Positions 1 to 8,615 of a DNA stretch of 42,302 nucleotides are shown piece by piece. The translations under genes were made by a program, and so were the position numbers. The notes beneath the pieces are model-generated. The model saw nothing but the letters and a program-made list of their open reading frames with translations. It was not told the origin of the DNA and ran no database searches. How positions within the stretch are numbered: the first letter of the stretch is position 1; every line of letters starts with the position of its first letter. The DNA is from Nonomuraea aridisoli. Its GTDB lineage: Bacteria > Actinomycetota > Actinomycetes > Streptosporangiales > Streptosporangiaceae. The stretch spans positions 1 to 42,302 of the forward strand of contig NZ_POUD01000053.1 of NCBI RefSeq assembly GCF_003236395.1. The letters are read 5' to 3'.

Positions 1-120
1 CCCCGCACCCCTGATCCCGCACGGGTGGGCCTGAAGCCGCGTGACCTGCCTACCACGAGCGAGACCTTCCATGACCCACCGCCCCCTGACCCGACGCCCT
101 GGCCCGTGGTCCTGGACTGA

Positions 121-528
121 TCATCCGCCGCGACGGAAGCGGGCCGCCGGCCACGCGGCCACCGGGTACGCGACCGCACCGCTGCACAGGAGCAGGCCGA
201 GCCGGGTGAGGAACGACGACTCCGACGCGACCCACCAGATCACGACCAGCACGGGCACGGCCAGCAGGGCGACCGGCCAGGCCGGGCGCACCCCCACGAA
301 GCGCAGCAGCGGCCAGGCCAGCACCACCGCGATCCAGCGCCCGACGTCCCAGACCAGTTCCGACGCCGCCGCCAGCCTGCCGAGACAGCCCGTGTAGTGA
401 CCGCAGTAGCGGTCCGCGGGATAGAGCGGCGCGATCACGAACGCCGCGACCACCAGGAGGGTCGCCAGCGCCATCCCCACCAGACCGGCGAAGACGAGCC
501 GCTGGACGCCCTGCGTGGAATCACTCAT
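121..528 (-). CDS. Small integral membrane protein, unknown function
   Basis: This encodes about 135 aa. I recognise no family. The protein is mostly hydrophobic and has about four candidate membrane segments: one near the N-terminus (residues about 10-32), one around residues 60-75, one around 80-95 and one near the C-terminus. Short polar stretches include a Cys-containing segment between the first two (CGHYTGC). The start at 528 (MSDSTQGVQ) was preferred over an upstream in-frame ATG at 600 because the extra 24 residues are Pro/Arg-rich and overlap the region just after the neighbouring amidohydrolase gene. It lies downstream of the catabolic operon on the same strand, 58 bp after the last stop. 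It could be read through from it, but nothing links the functions. Confidence 0.6.
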   Translation of the reverse strand: MSDSTQGVQRLVFAGLVGMALATLLVVAAFVIAPLYPADRYCGHYTGCLGRLAAASELVWDVGRWIAVVLAWPLLRFVGVRPAWPVALLAVPVLVVIWWVASESSFLTRLGLLLCSGAVAYPVAAWPAARFRRGG

Positions 529-586
529 GCCCGCATCGTGATGCCCCGCCGTACCAGGACGGGCACGGCTTGGCATCGGTCGATGA

Positions 587-1933
587 TCAGGCGACGGCAC
601 CGGCGCCCGGCAGGAAGCGGCCGGAGCGGAGGTCCAAGGGCCGGCCGTTCTCGGCGACGAGGGTGCCGCGCAGGTAGGTGCGGACGACCCGTCCCGTGAC
701 CTCGCGCCCGTGGTACGGCGTCCAGCCCGCCTTGGAGATCACGTCCTCGTTCCGCAGCGTCCGGCGGGCCTGCGGGTCCACCAGGACCAGGTCGGCGTCC
801 GCGCCCGCCGCCAGCCGGCCCTTGCGCGGCCACAACCCGTAGATCCTGGCGGGCCGCTCGGCGTAGACGGCGGCCACGTCCTCGTACGCCAGGTGCCCGC
901 GGGCGGCGGCGTCCAGCAGCAGCGCCATGGTGCTGTCCAGGCCGGGCAGGCCGAAGTGCACGTTCCAGATGTCGCCGGCCCGCTTCTGCTCCAGCGTGGA
1001 GGGGGCGTGGTCGGTCGACATGTGGGTCAGCGTGCCCTCGCGCAGCAGCCGCCACATGTGCGCCTCGTCCTGTTCCGTCCTGGCCCGGGCCGGCGGGGTG
1101 AACTTGCGCAGCGCGCCCTCGCTCAGCGCCTCGTCCTCACGCAGCAGGAAGTACTGCGGGCACGACTCGGCGGACAGGTGCGCGCCGCGGGCACGTTCGG
1201 CGGCCACGTAGGAGGCGACCTCGGGGTGGCTGACGTGCGCGACGACGGCCCGCGCCCCCGCCCGGCGGACCAGCAGCGCGGCCACCGCGGCGGCCACCAG
1301 CTCGGCGTCGCGGTTGCGCCAGTCGATCAGGATGCCGCCGTCGTCGCGGCCCTCCTCGCGCAGCAGCCGTTCGGCGTGCTCGGTCAGCGACTCGTCCTCG
1401 CAGTGCATCAGGCTGACCCCGCCGATGCGCGCGGAGGCCGACAGATGCTCCTTCAGCGCCGCCGCGTCGTGGCCGGGCACGCCGTGCGTGGTGCAGGTGA
1501 ACAGCTTGAAGAACGTCACGCCCGCCGCCCACAGTCCGGGCAGCTCGCCGGTCTCGCCCGGCCAGGCGTGCGCGGCCAGCCCGTAGTCGACCGACGACCG
1601 GCCTTCCAGGTAGCGCCGCTTGTCCTCCAGGTCGGCCGCCGTGCGCACCGGGCGGCCGTGGGCGTGCTCGACAATCGTGGTGACGCCGGAGGCCGCCGCG
1701 GCGGCGGTGCCGGTCGGGAAGTCCTCGCGCTCGGTGCTGCCGGGGTCCATCAGGTGGACGTGGGTGTCCACGCCGCCGGGCAGTACCAGCAGGCCGGCGG
1801 CGTCCACGACCTCCCTGGCGGCCGGACGGCCGGGGCCGACGCCGGCGACCACCCCGTCCTGGACGGCGACGTTCGCCCGCCGCCGGCCCTCGGGGGTCAC
1901 CACGGTGCCGCCCTCGATGAGCAGGTCGATCAT
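587..1933 (-). CDS. Cyclic amidohydrolase (dihydropyrimidinase/allantoinase/dihydroorotase-like)
   Basis: This encodes 448 aa of the binuclear-metal cyclic amidohydrolase family, which opens cyclic amide or ureide rings in the cytoplasm. The full ligand set is visible: HVH (H58, H60), the lysine expected to be carbamylated (K143 in FFKLF), H177, H233 in VAHVSH, and D308 in STDHAP. A composite beta-sandwich is formed by the N- and C-termini (LPGG near residue 52; ADADLVLVDP near the end). The start ATG overlaps the stop of the aldehyde dehydrogenase gene by 4 bp (ATGA), so translation is probably coupled. It is the last gene of a six-gene operon. The substrate cannot be told from sequence: hydantoin, dihydropyrimidine, allantoin and related ureides are all possible. 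Family confidence is high, substrate confidence low. Confidence 0.88.
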   Translation of the reverse strand: MIDLLIEGGTVVTPEGRRRANVAVQDGVVAGVGPGRPAAREVVDAAGLLVLPGGVDTHVHLMDPGSTEREDFPTGTAAAAASGVTTIVEHAHGRPVRTAADLEDKRRYLEGRSSVDYGLAAHAWPGETGELPGLWAAGVTFFKLFTCTTHGVPGHDAAALKEHLSASARIGGVSLMHCEDESLTEHAERLLREEGRDDGGILIDWRNRDAELVAAAVAALLVRRAGARAVVAHVSHPEVASYVAAERARGAHLSAESCPQYFLLREDEALSEGALRKFTPPARARTEQDEAHMWRLLREGTLTHMSTDHAPSTLEQKRAGDIWNVHFGLPGLDSTMALLLDAAARGHLAYEDVAAVYAERPARIYGLWPRKGRLAAGADADLVLVDPQARRTLRNEDVISKAGWTPYHGREVTGRVVRTYLRGTLVAENGRPLDLRSGRFLPGAGAVA

Positions 1934-3414
1934 GAGTACCTGAGTTCCTCCGTGCCGGCGAACCAGTCGAAGGGCTGGTCCGCAGTGTTGACGATCGTGC
2001 TCTGGGCGCGGGTGTAGGAGCGGTAGGCGTCCAGGCCGTTCTCCGAGCCGATGCCGCTGTCCTTGGTGCCGCCCCACGGCGAGGCCGGGTCGATGCGGTG
2101 GTGGTCGTTGATCCAGACGATGCCGATGTCCAGCCGTTCGGTGACCCGCAGCGCGCGGGCCACGTCGCGGGTCCACACGGAGGCGGCCAGCCCGAACGGC
2201 GAGTCGTTCGCCTTGGCCACCGCGTCGTCCTCGTCGTCGAACGGCACGGCCACGACGACCGGGCCGAAGACCTCGTCGTACCAGATGTCGCAGTCGGGGG
2301 TGACGTCGGCGAGCACGGTCGGCTCGTAGAACCAGCCGGGGCCGTCGGGCGCGCGCCCGCCGCACAGGACCGTCGCGCCCTGGGCGCGGGCCTGGTCGAC
2401 CGCCTCGGCGACCTTGGTCCGCTGCGCCTGCGAGACGAGCGGCCCGATCTGCGTCGCGAGGTCGAGCGGGTCGCCGAGGCGCAGCGCCCTGGTCCGCCCG
2501 GTGAGCGCGGTGACGATCTCGTCGTAGCGGTCGCGGTGCACCAGCAGCCGGGCGCCCTGCACGCACGTCTGCCCGGTGGCGATGAACGACGCGAACAGCG
2601 CGCCGGCCACCGCCCGCTCCAGGTCGGCGTCGGGGAAGACGACGACCGGCGCCTTGCCGCCCAGCTCGGCGGTGACCGGGATCAGCGCCCGGCCGGCGTT
2701 CGCGGCGACGACCCGGCCGGTCTCCGTGCCGCCGGTGATGTCCAATTTCTGCAGGCCGGAGTGCTCCGACAACGCGCGCCCGGTGGTCGCGCCGAGGCCC
2801 GTCACCACGTTGACCACGCCCGCGGGCACACCCGCCTCCTCCAGCAGCACCACGAGCTCGCGCGGCACGACCGGCCCCAGCTCGCTCGGCTTGATCACCA
2901 GCGAGTTGCCCGCGGCGAGCGCGGCCGAGAGCTTCTTCATGGTGATGAGCAGCGGGTGGTTCCACGGCGTGATCAGGCCGGCCACGCCGAGCGGGTGGCG
3001 GCGCACCACGTTCAGGTAGCCGGGGCCGAAGTCGGGCACGCTGCCCTCGGTGGTCTGCGCGACCGCGCCGAAGTACTCCAGCCACTCCGGCAGCCGGGCG
3101 AGCTGCGCCCGCATCTCCCGGAGCGGGCGGCCGACCTGGAGGGTCTCCAGCCGGGCGTAGTCGGCGACGCGCTCGGCGAGCAGCTCCGCCGCCCGGTTCA
3201 GCACGCGGGCGCGGCGCCGGGCCGGCATGCCGCGCCAGCGCCCGTCCTCGAACGCCCGCCGCGCGGCGGTCACCGCGTCGTCCACGTCGGCGGGGGTGGC
3301 GTGCGCGACCTCGTACAGCAGGTCGCCGGTGGCGGGGTTGCGCACCTCGAACGTGCCGCCGTCGGCCGCCTGGCGGTCCTCGCCGCCGACGCGCAGCGGC
3401 ACCAGGTCACTCAT
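1930..3414 (-). CDS. NAD(P)-dependent aldehyde dehydrogenase
   Basis: This encodes 494 aa, the usual length for the ALDH superfamily. It oxidises an aldehyde to an acid with NAD(P)+. Visible residues are the Rossmann/oxyanion region TPWNHP (N152), K175 in IKPSE, the general base E250 in TAELGGK, and catalytic C284 in ATGQTC. The sequence resembles the hydroxymuconic/aminomuconic semialdehyde and betaine aldehyde dehydrogenase branch, which fits its ACMSD-like neighbour. The start ATG at 3414 overlaps the stop of the upstream amidohydrolase gene by 8 bp, and its own stop overlaps the next start by 4 bp. It is the fifth gene of the operon. The aldehyde substrate is unknown; a semialdehyde from ring cleavage is an inference. 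Confidence 0.92.
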   Translation of the reverse strand: MSDLVPLRVGGEDRQAADGGTFEVRNPATGDLLYEVAHATPADVDDAVTAARRAFEDGRWRGMPARRRARVLNRAAELLAERVADYARLETLQVGRPLREMRAQLARLPEWLEYFGAVAQTTEGSVPDFGPGYLNVVRRHPLGVAGLITPWNHPLLITMKKLSAALAAGNSLVIKPSELGPVVPRELVVLLEEAGVPAGVVNVVTGLGATTGRALSEHSGLQKLDITGGTETGRVVAANAGRALIPVTAELGGKAPVVVFPDADLERAVAGALFASFIATGQTCVQGARLLVHRDRYDEIVTALTGRTRALRLGDPLDLATQIGPLVSQAQRTKVAEAVDQARAQGATVLCGGRAPDGPGWFYEPTVLADVTPDCDIWYDEVFGPVVVAVPFDDEDDAVAKANDSPFGLAASVWTRDVARALRVTERLDIGIVWINDHHRIDPASPWGGTKDSGIGSENGLDAYRSYTRAQSTIVNTADQPFDWFAGTEELRYS

Positions 3415-4369
3415 CGGACTCCTCCTTCAGCGCGTAGAGCCGTTCGGCGTTGCGGTGGGCGACGTCGGGGTCTGCCACCTCCAGCGGGCCGCCGCCCATG
3501 TCGAACGGCATGTCGGTGCCGTACATGACGCGGTCCGCGCCCACCAGGTCGATCAGCCAGCCGGTCGCGGCGCTGCTGTGGGTCAGCGTGTCGTAGTGGA
3601 AGCGCCGCAGGTACGCGCTGGGCAGCTCACGGCAGCCCTGGGTCTCGGGCCTGACCCGCCGCCCGTGGTCCAGCCGCCCGATCTGGTACGGCAGATGCCC
3701 GCCGCCGTGCACCAGCACCAGGTCGAGCTCGGGCAGCGCGTCGAGCGTGCCGGAGAAGATCAGCCGGGACGCGCACAGCGCCGTCTGCCACGGGTTGCCC
3801 TGCAGGTTCGTCAGGTAGAAGTCGTCCAGCCCCGGCGTGGAGCCGACGTAGTAGGGGTGGATGGTCAGCGGCAGCCGCAGCTCCTGGGCGGCGGCGAGCA
3901 CCGGCCGCAGCGCGGCGTCGTCGAGCGGCGTGCCCTCGACGTGCGGGCCGATCTGCGCGCCGCGCAGGCCCAGGGTCGCGCAGCGGCGCAGCTCGGCCAC
4001 GGCGGCGGCGGGGTCGCTCATCGGCAGCGTGGCCAGGCCGGCGAATCGCTCGGGCGCCTGCGCGACCATGCCGGCCACGGCGTCGTTGACCGCGCGCGCC
4101 GCGTCCACTCCTTCGTCGCTCCAGTAGAGGAACAGCGGCGGCGCCGGCGACAGGACGGCCAGGTCGACGCCCATGGCGTCCATGTCGGCCAGGCGCGCCT
4201 CGACGTCGTGGAAGGTCGGGGCCAGCGGGTAGCGGTAGCCCTGCCGGTGGACCACCCACTCCTGGCCGTCCACCCGTTCGGTGCGGATGCCGTCGGGCGC
4301 GTCGCCCGCCCGCGCCGCCTCGGCGAGGGCGGGCGGGAAGACGTGCGCGTGGACGTCGATCGTTCTCAC
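3407..4369 (-). CDS. ACMSD-like amidohydrolase (amidohydrolase 2 family)
   Basis: This encodes 320 aa of the amidohydrolase-2 (aminocarboxymuconate-semialdehyde decarboxylase-like) family. Members are zinc enzymes that decarboxylate or hydrolyse carboxylated ring-cleavage products. The metal ligands are present: HAH (H7, H9), H171 in IHPYY, H221 in the HGGGHLPY motif, and D286 in YGTDMPFD. The start is a GTG at 4369 whose GTGA overlaps the stop of the isochorismatase gene. A longer reading upstream would lie wholly inside that gene and was rejected. Next to an ALDH, an ACMSD-like enzyme recalls the 2-amino-3-carboxymuconate semialdehyde steps of tryptophan or nitrobenzoate breakdown, but no dioxygenase is present here, so the pathway is not assigned. 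Confidence 0.88.
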   Translation of the reverse strand: MRTIDVHAHVFPPALAEAARAGDAPDGIRTERVDGQEWVVHRQGYRYPLAPTFHDVEARLADMDAMGVDLAVLSPAPPLFLYWSDEGVDAARAVNDAVAGMVAQAPERFAGLATLPMSDPAAAVAELRRCATLGLRGAQIGPHVEGTPLDDAALRPVLAAAQELRLPLTIHPYYVGSTPGLDDFYLTNLQGNPWQTALCASRLIFSGTLDALPELDLVLVHGGGHLPYQIGRLDHGRRVRPETQGCRELPSAYLRRFHYDTLTHSSAATGWLIDLVGADRVMYGTDMPFDMGGGPLEVADPDVAHRNAERLYALKEESDE

Positions 4370-4977
4370 AGTGCCGCGAGCACCTCCTCGGTCGTGGCGA
4401 CCCAGCCGAACGCCTGGCGGATCACCCGCAGCGCGGCGTCGTGCAGGGCCGGGTCCATCGTGTCGACGCACTCCTCGACCACCACCGGCGCGTAGTCGCG
4501 GGTGTTGGCCGCGACGGTGGTCGCCAGCACGCAGCTGTTGGTGTTGACCCCGGTGAGCAGCAGCGTCCTCGCGCCGAGGGCGCGCAGCGCGTGGTCGAGG
4601 TCGGTGGCCGCGAAGCAGTCGTAGCGTTTCTTGGTGTCGACCACCAGGTCGTGGTCGGGGTCGTACACCTCGGGCATCAGCCCCAGGGCGGGCACCTGGT
4701 GGCGCAGCACGTTCGCCCGGGTGGCGTCGGTGCCGGCCACGGCCGCCCACCACGGGTTCGTGGCGATCTCCGCCACCGACCGGTAGGAGGTGACGACGTG
4801 CACGACCGGCACGCCCCGGCTCCTGACCTCGGCCAGCAGCCGGGCGTTGGCCTTGGTGACCCGCTCGGCGGTGTCGGCGGGCAGCGGCATCGTCGCCACC
4901 TCGGGGTCGAGGTGGCCGCGGTGCAGGTCGATGGTGACGACGGCGGTGGTGCCGCGCTCGATCGCGGGCAGGCTCAT
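4366..4977 (-). CDS. Isochorismatase-family cysteine hydrolase (amidase)
   Basis: This encodes 203 aa of the isochorismatase-like superfamily, which includes maleamate amidase, N-carbamoylsarcosine amidase, nicotinamidase and ureidoacrylate hydrolase. The catalytic triad can be placed: D17 in VTIDLHRGH, a lysine at 116/117 in VDTKKRYD, and nucleophile C149 in GVNTNSCVLAT. The preceding cis-peptide GVNT is typical. The ATG overlaps the stop of the alpha/beta hydrolase gene (ATGA). In this operon it is the best candidate for releasing ammonia from an amide or carbamoyl intermediate, as maleamate amidase does in nicotinate breakdown. That role is inferred from context. Confidence 0.9.
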   Translation of the reverse strand: MSLPAIERGTTAVVTIDLHRGHLDPEVATMPLPADTAERVTKANARLLAEVRSRGVPVVHVVTSYRSVAEIATNPWWAAVAGTDATRANVLRHQVPALGLMPEVYDPDHDLVVDTKKRYDCFAATDLDHALRALGARTLLLTGVNTNSCVLATTVAANTRDYAPVVVEECVDTMDPALHDAALRVIRQAFGWVATTEEVLAAL

Positions 4978-6221
4978 CGTGCGCTCTCCTTCGGGTGCGG
5001 GCGGCGCTCGATCCGGCCGGTGGGCAGCACGTAGTCGACGTAGTCCTCGGCCGGCAGATCCTTGGTCCGGTCGAGCAGCCAGTCGGCGGCGTACGTCACC
5101 CAGTTCGGCCCGAGCGCCACCGACGGGGTGGGCAGTGACAACGCGTGCCGGCCCTGCTGGTAGACCAGCATCGGCGCGGGCGCGGGCGAGAGGCGGGCCA
5201 GGTCGTAGCTGTGCTCCATGGGCGACAGCTCGTCCTCGTCACCCGCGACGACCAGCCACGGCACGCTCATCCGGGGCATCAGCGGGCGCAGGTCGATCTC
5301 CTGCGCCATCCGGTCGAACGCCTCCTCGTCGTACTCCAGCCCCGACATCCACATGTAGCGGGCCTTGAAGCTGGGCGAGGCCATCTCGAAGATCATGTGG
5401 CCGCCGGGCTCGTGGCACACCAGCCCGACCGCCGCTCCCTTCAGCCCCGGTTGCGTCGCGGCGATCTGCGACATCCAGTACGACCCGAACGACAATCCGA
5501 ACCCGACGATCCGGTCGTCGTCCACCTCGGCCCGGTCACGGCACCACGCCATGATCCGCTCGCCGGCCTCGATCCACGCGGTGGGCGTGAACTTCACCCC
5601 GCGGATGGGCGCCTCGCCCTGCCCCGGCCCGTCGAAGGCCAGCACGGCGAAGCCGCGCTGCAGGAACTTGTCGCCGTAGAGGTTGACGTTGAGCTCCTTG
5701 GCGGCGTCCATGCCGCCGCAGGAGATGACCGTGGGCAGCGGGCCGCCGTCGTATCCGGGCGGCAGGTGGAACCAGGCCGGGATGTACGACTCGCCGAACG
5801 GGATCTCGACCCGCTCCACCCGGTGGTCGGCGAGCCGGCCGTAGGCGGCGTAGCAGGCGTTCTTGCGGTCGTCCAGCTCGACGAGGAACGGGGTGTCCTC
5901 CCAGATCGGCCACTCGGCGGTGGCGTAGAGCAGCGCCGCGTGGAAGTAGTGCTCGCGGGCGGTGACGTCGCGGCCGTCGCGCTCGGCCTCCTCGGCGAGG
6001 CGCTGCCGCCGTTCGGCCAGCTCGGTGAAGACCGGCGTCATGTCGGCGAACTTGTGGATGCGCGACTGCGCCACCTGGAAGTCGGCGGTCGCGTCCACCC
6101 CCATCGGCCGCAGTGTGTACGCCACCCGCGGCTGGTCCCATTCGAGACCGTCGGTGCGCAGGATCGAGTCGATCAGCCAGCGCTGCTCGTGCCAGCGCTT
6201 CGGCCCGGACTTCTTGACCAT
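4974..6221 (-). CDS. Alpha/beta hydrolase similar to 2,6-dihydropseudooxynicotine hydrolase
   Basis: This encodes 415 aa with a helical N-terminal region (about 1-135) followed by an alpha/beta hydrolase core. The arrangement matches the 2,6-dihydropseudooxynicotine (DHPON) hydrolase group, which cleaves a C-C bond in a pyridine side chain. Candidate catalytic residues are S244 in the nucleophile elbow GLSFGS, E271 in CHEPGG, D330 in GDEDELSP and H359 in QQGRHALS. From memory the DHPON hydrolase residues are Ser217, Glu248, Asp300 and His329. The Asp-His spacing of 29 is identical. The start shares one base with the stop of the MFS gene (TGATG). It is the second gene of the operon. The true substrate is unknown; C-C or ester hydrolysis are both open. 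Confidence 0.83.
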   Translation of the reverse strand: MVKKSGPKRWHEQRWLIDSILRTDGLEWDQPRVAYTLRPMGVDATADFQVAQSRIHKFADMTPVFTELAERRQRLAEEAERDGRDVTAREHYFHAALLYATAEWPIWEDTPFLVELDDRKNACYAAYGRLADHRVERVEIPFGESYIPAWFHLPPGYDGGPLPTVISCGGMDAAKELNVNLYGDKFLQRGFAVLAFDGPGQGEAPIRGVKFTPTAWIEAGERIMAWCRDRAEVDDDRIVGFGLSFGSYWMSQIAATQPGLKGAAVGLVCHEPGGHMIFEMASPSFKARYMWMSGLEYDEEAFDRMAQEIDLRPLMPRMSVPWLVVAGDEDELSPMEHSYDLARLSPAPAPMLVYQQGRHALSLPTPSVALGPNWVTYAADWLLDRTKDLPAEDYVDYVLPTGRIERRPHPKESAR

Positions 6222-7486
6222 CAGTGAACCTCCACCCTGCGGGCGTTGCTGAACTTGGAGACGTCGACGAAGAGCAGCGCGACGACGCCGGCGAGCGGGA
6301 GCACGGCGAGCTGCCAGAGCCCGGCGCCGCCCCAGCCGGTCGACTCGACCAGCGCCGAGAACAGGTACCCGGCGATGGCCGCCGGGATGTAGAAGCTGGC
6401 GACGTACATACCGGAGGCGCGGCCGATCAGGGCCGGCCGGACCGCGCGCTGCATGGACGAGTAGATGTTGACGAAGAGGAAGCCGCTGGCGATGGCGCCC
6501 TCGGCGAACGACAGGAAGATCTGCCAGCCGGCGGTGGTGGGCCCGTTGAACAGCAGCCAGCCGACCACCGATCCGGCGAGCAGCGAGACGATCATGACGT
6601 TGCGCTGGTTGAGCCGGTCGCCGAGCCAGCCGGCGGGCAGGCCGACCAGGGCGCCGATGCCGAACATGCTGACCGCGAGCCCCGCGTCAGCGGTCGACAG
6701 GCCGAGCTCCTCCTGCAGATAGGTCGGGTAGAGGCCGAGGTAGCCGTACATCGCCAGGCCGACGACGACGGCCGTCACCGCGAGCAGCAGCAGGTTCTTG
6801 TTGAACAGCGCGGCCGGCACGTGGTCGTAGCTGCGCGGCGTCTCCTCCCGGGCGCCGTCGCGCTGCTCGGTGAACTTCTTCGAGATGCCGACCAGAATGA
6901 TCAGCACGAAGCCGAAGCCGATGCCCCCGTAGACCCAGAACGGCGTGCGCCACTCGTCGGTGGCGGTCGTCATGTGCGCCCCGAAGAGCGGGCCGAAGAA
7001 GCTGCCGACGCCGTAGGCGAAGTTGAGCGCGCCGAGGGCGAGGGCACGGTTGGCGAAGAAGTAGGCGCCGACGGCGGAGAAGAGGGCGGCGTTCTGCATG
7101 GCCTCGCCGACGCCGGAGAGCGCGCGGTAGGCGAACATGTCGAAGAAGCTCACCGACGCCGCGGTCAGCACGGTGAACGCCGAGTAGATGACGATCCCGA
7201 GCAGCATGACCGCCTTGCGGGACAGCCGGTCGAGCAGGTAGCCGGTCGGGAGGCCGGCGATGCCGATGCCCAGGGTGAAGATCGTGGCCAGCAGCCCGCC
7301 CTGGCCGAGGGTGAAGCCGAACTCCTCGCGGATGTGGGGCACCAGGACGGAGAAGACCTGCCGGTCCATGGCGTTGACGACGTACGACCCGGCCAGCACG
7401 ACGAGGCTGATCAGCGCGACGGTCGTGGTCAACCGCGCGCTTCCCGGCTGTTCCAGTCGAGGTCTCCGGGCTTGTGTTTCGGACAT
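6221..7486 (-). CDS. MFS transporter, first gene of catabolic operon
   Basis: This encodes 421 aa with about 12 membrane segments. The MFS signature loop between TM2 and TM3 is GYLLDRLSRK, repeated in the second half as GWLGDRLNQR. TM1 carries NAMDRQVFS, common in anion/cation symporter-type (ACS) carriers for organic acids. The start MSETQARRP at 7486 was chosen. An in-frame ATG 99 bp further upstream would put the start inside the divergent promoter region. It is the promoter-proximal gene of the operon and probably imports the substrate that the five downstream enzymes process. Control is probably through the dyad at 7534-7551. Substrate specificity cannot be read from sequence. Confidence 0.9.
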   Translation of the reverse strand: MSETQARRPRLEQPGSARLTTTVALISLVVLAGSYVVNAMDRQVFSVLVPHIREEFGFTLGQGGLLATIFTLGIGIAGLPTGYLLDRLSRKAVMLLGIVIYSAFTVLTAASVSFFDMFAYRALSGVGEAMQNAALFSAVGAYFFANRALALGALNFAYGVGSFFGPLFGAHMTTATDEWRTPFWVYGGIGFGFVLIILVGISKKFTEQRDGAREETPRSYDHVPAALFNKNLLLLAVTAVVVGLAMYGYLGLYPTYLQEELGLSTADAGLAVSMFGIGALVGLPAGWLGDRLNQRNVMIVSLLAGSVVGWLLFNGPTTAGWQIFLSFAEGAIASGFLFVNIYSSMQRAVRPALIGRASGMYVASFYIPAAIAGYLFSALVESTGWGGAGLWQLAVLPLAGVVALLFVDVSKFSNARRVEVH

Positions 7487-7533
7487 GTTTCGGTTCCGCC
7501 CTTCCTGGAAACGCCCCCCGTCTGTAATGATGC

Positions 7534-7567
7534 TGCATCCTATAAAATGCATGATGCACGACGTCAA
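7534..7567 (-). promoter_or_regulatory. Promoter and probable GntR operator of the catabolic operon
   Basis: On the minus strand, TTGACG (7562-7567) is followed 17 bases later by TATAGG (7539-7544), a good -35/-10 pair for the MFS-led operon. The -10 lies inside the imperfect dyad TGCATCCTATAAAATGCA (7534-7551; arms TGCAT/ATGCA around TATA). An extra ATGATGC half-site lies on each flank (7527-7533 and 7551-7557). The whole interval to the divergent asparaginase-like gene is 99 bp. A repressor bound here would block RNA polymerase. The nearby FCD-type GntR gene is the obvious candidate; binding is inferred. Confidence 0.6.
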
Positions 7568-7585
7568 GATGGAGGAACCCGGCAA

Positions 7586-8605
7586 ATGAGCAGACCCCCC
7601 GTGGCGCTCGCCTCTCTCGGCGGCACGATCACGATGACCGGCAACGGCTCCGGCGGGGTCCGGCCCTCACTCACCGCCGCCGACCTGGTCTCGGCGGTCC
7701 CGGGGCTCGCAGAGGCCGCCGACCTGGCCGTGACCACACTGGCCACCGCGCCGGGGGCCTCGCTCGGCGCCGCCGACATGCGCCGCTGCCTGGCCTGGGC
7801 GGGCGACGCCGTACGGGCCGGGGCGGCGGGGGCCGTCGTCGTGCAGGGCACCGACACCATCGAGGAGACGGCGTACTTCCTGGACCTGCACTGGGACCGG
7901 GAGGAGCCGCTGGTCGTGACCGGCGCGATGCGCAACCCGACGGCGCCGGGCCCCGACGGCCCGGCCAACCTCTACGCCGCCGTCACCACCGCCGCCGACC
8001 CGGCCTCGCGCGGGCTCGGCGCGCTCGTCGTGCTGAACGACACCGTGCACGCCGCCTGCCGGGTCCGCAAGATCCACACCAGCGCCGTGCAGGCGTTCGC
8101 CTCGCCGGGCTTCGGCGCGCTCGGCCACCTCTTCGAGGGCGGCGTCCACTACGGCAACCCGGTGCCCCGGCATCCGGCGCTGCCGCTGCCGCCGGAGGAT
8201 CGGCCGCGGCCGCGCGTGGCCATGGTGGAGACCTGCTTCGACGACGACGGCGCCCTGCTCGCCCACGCCACCGCCGAGTACGACGGCGTCGTGCTGGCCG
8301 GGTTCGGCGTCGGCCACGTGCCGGCCGCGCTCGCCGAGACCGTCTCGGCCGCGCGCGTCCCCGTGGTGCTGGCCAGCCGCACCGGTGCGGGGAGCACGGC
8401 CTGCCGGACGTACGGTTTCCCCGGGTCCGAGCGCGACCTCATCGCGCGCGGGGCGATCCCCGCCGGGTTCCTCGACGCGCGCAAGTCACGCATCCTGCTC
8501 GGCTCGCTGCTCGCGCTCGGCGTTCCGCGGGAGCGGCTGCGGGCGGAGTTCGCGGCGCGCGGAGCGGGGGCGCCAGGCTCTACAGTCGGATGCGAATCCG
8601 GATAG
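7586..8605 (+). CDS. L-asparaginase/glutaminase-family amidohydrolase
   Basis: This encodes 339 aa of the bacterial asparaginase family. Visible catalytic motifs are the N-terminal LGGTIT (T14), the second motif QGTDTIEETAYFL (T89, D90), the AMRNP...DGPANLY stretch around residues 114-130, and K162 in RKIHTS. There is no signal peptide, so it should be cytoplasmic. GGAGGA at 7571-7576 lies 9 bases before the ATG at 7586. It is divergent from the catabolic operon across a shared regulatory region and is followed 10 bp later by the GntR gene. Its amidase activity may serve the same pathway (releasing ammonia) rather than asparagine as such; that is inference. Confidence 0.9.
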   Translation: MSRPPVALASLGGTITMTGNGSGGVRPSLTAADLVSAVPGLAEAADLAVTTLATAPGASLGAADMRRCLAWAGDAVRAGAAGAVVVQGTDTIEETAYFLDLHWDREEPLVVTGAMRNPTAPGPDGPANLYAAVTTAADPASRGLGALVVLNDTVHAACRVRKIHTSAVQAFASPGFGALGHLFEGGVHYGNPVPRHPALPLPPEDRPRPRVAMVETCFDDDGALLAHATAEYDGVVLAGFGVGHVPAALAETVSAARVPVVLASRTGAGSTACRTYGFPGSERDLIARGAIPAGFLDARKSRILLGSLLALGVPRERLRAEFAARGAGAPGSTVGCESG

Positions 8606-8615
8606 AGGAGGAAGA

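Noticed and set aside
1..120. Short open frames at the window's left edge
   Set aside because: No ribosome binding site, no recognisable motif and strong overlap with other frames. The stretch is probably intergenic or the end of a gene outside the window.
1934..3085. Upstream extension of the cyclic amidohydrolase frame
   Set aside because: The extension is Arg/Gly/Ala-rich and lies wholly inside the aldehyde dehydrogenase gene. The protein family begins at the ATG at 1933.
6224..7585. Long plus-strand frame leading into the asparaginase-like gene
   Set aside because: It is antisense to the MFS gene and low-complexity. GGAGGA at 7571 fixes the true start at 7586.
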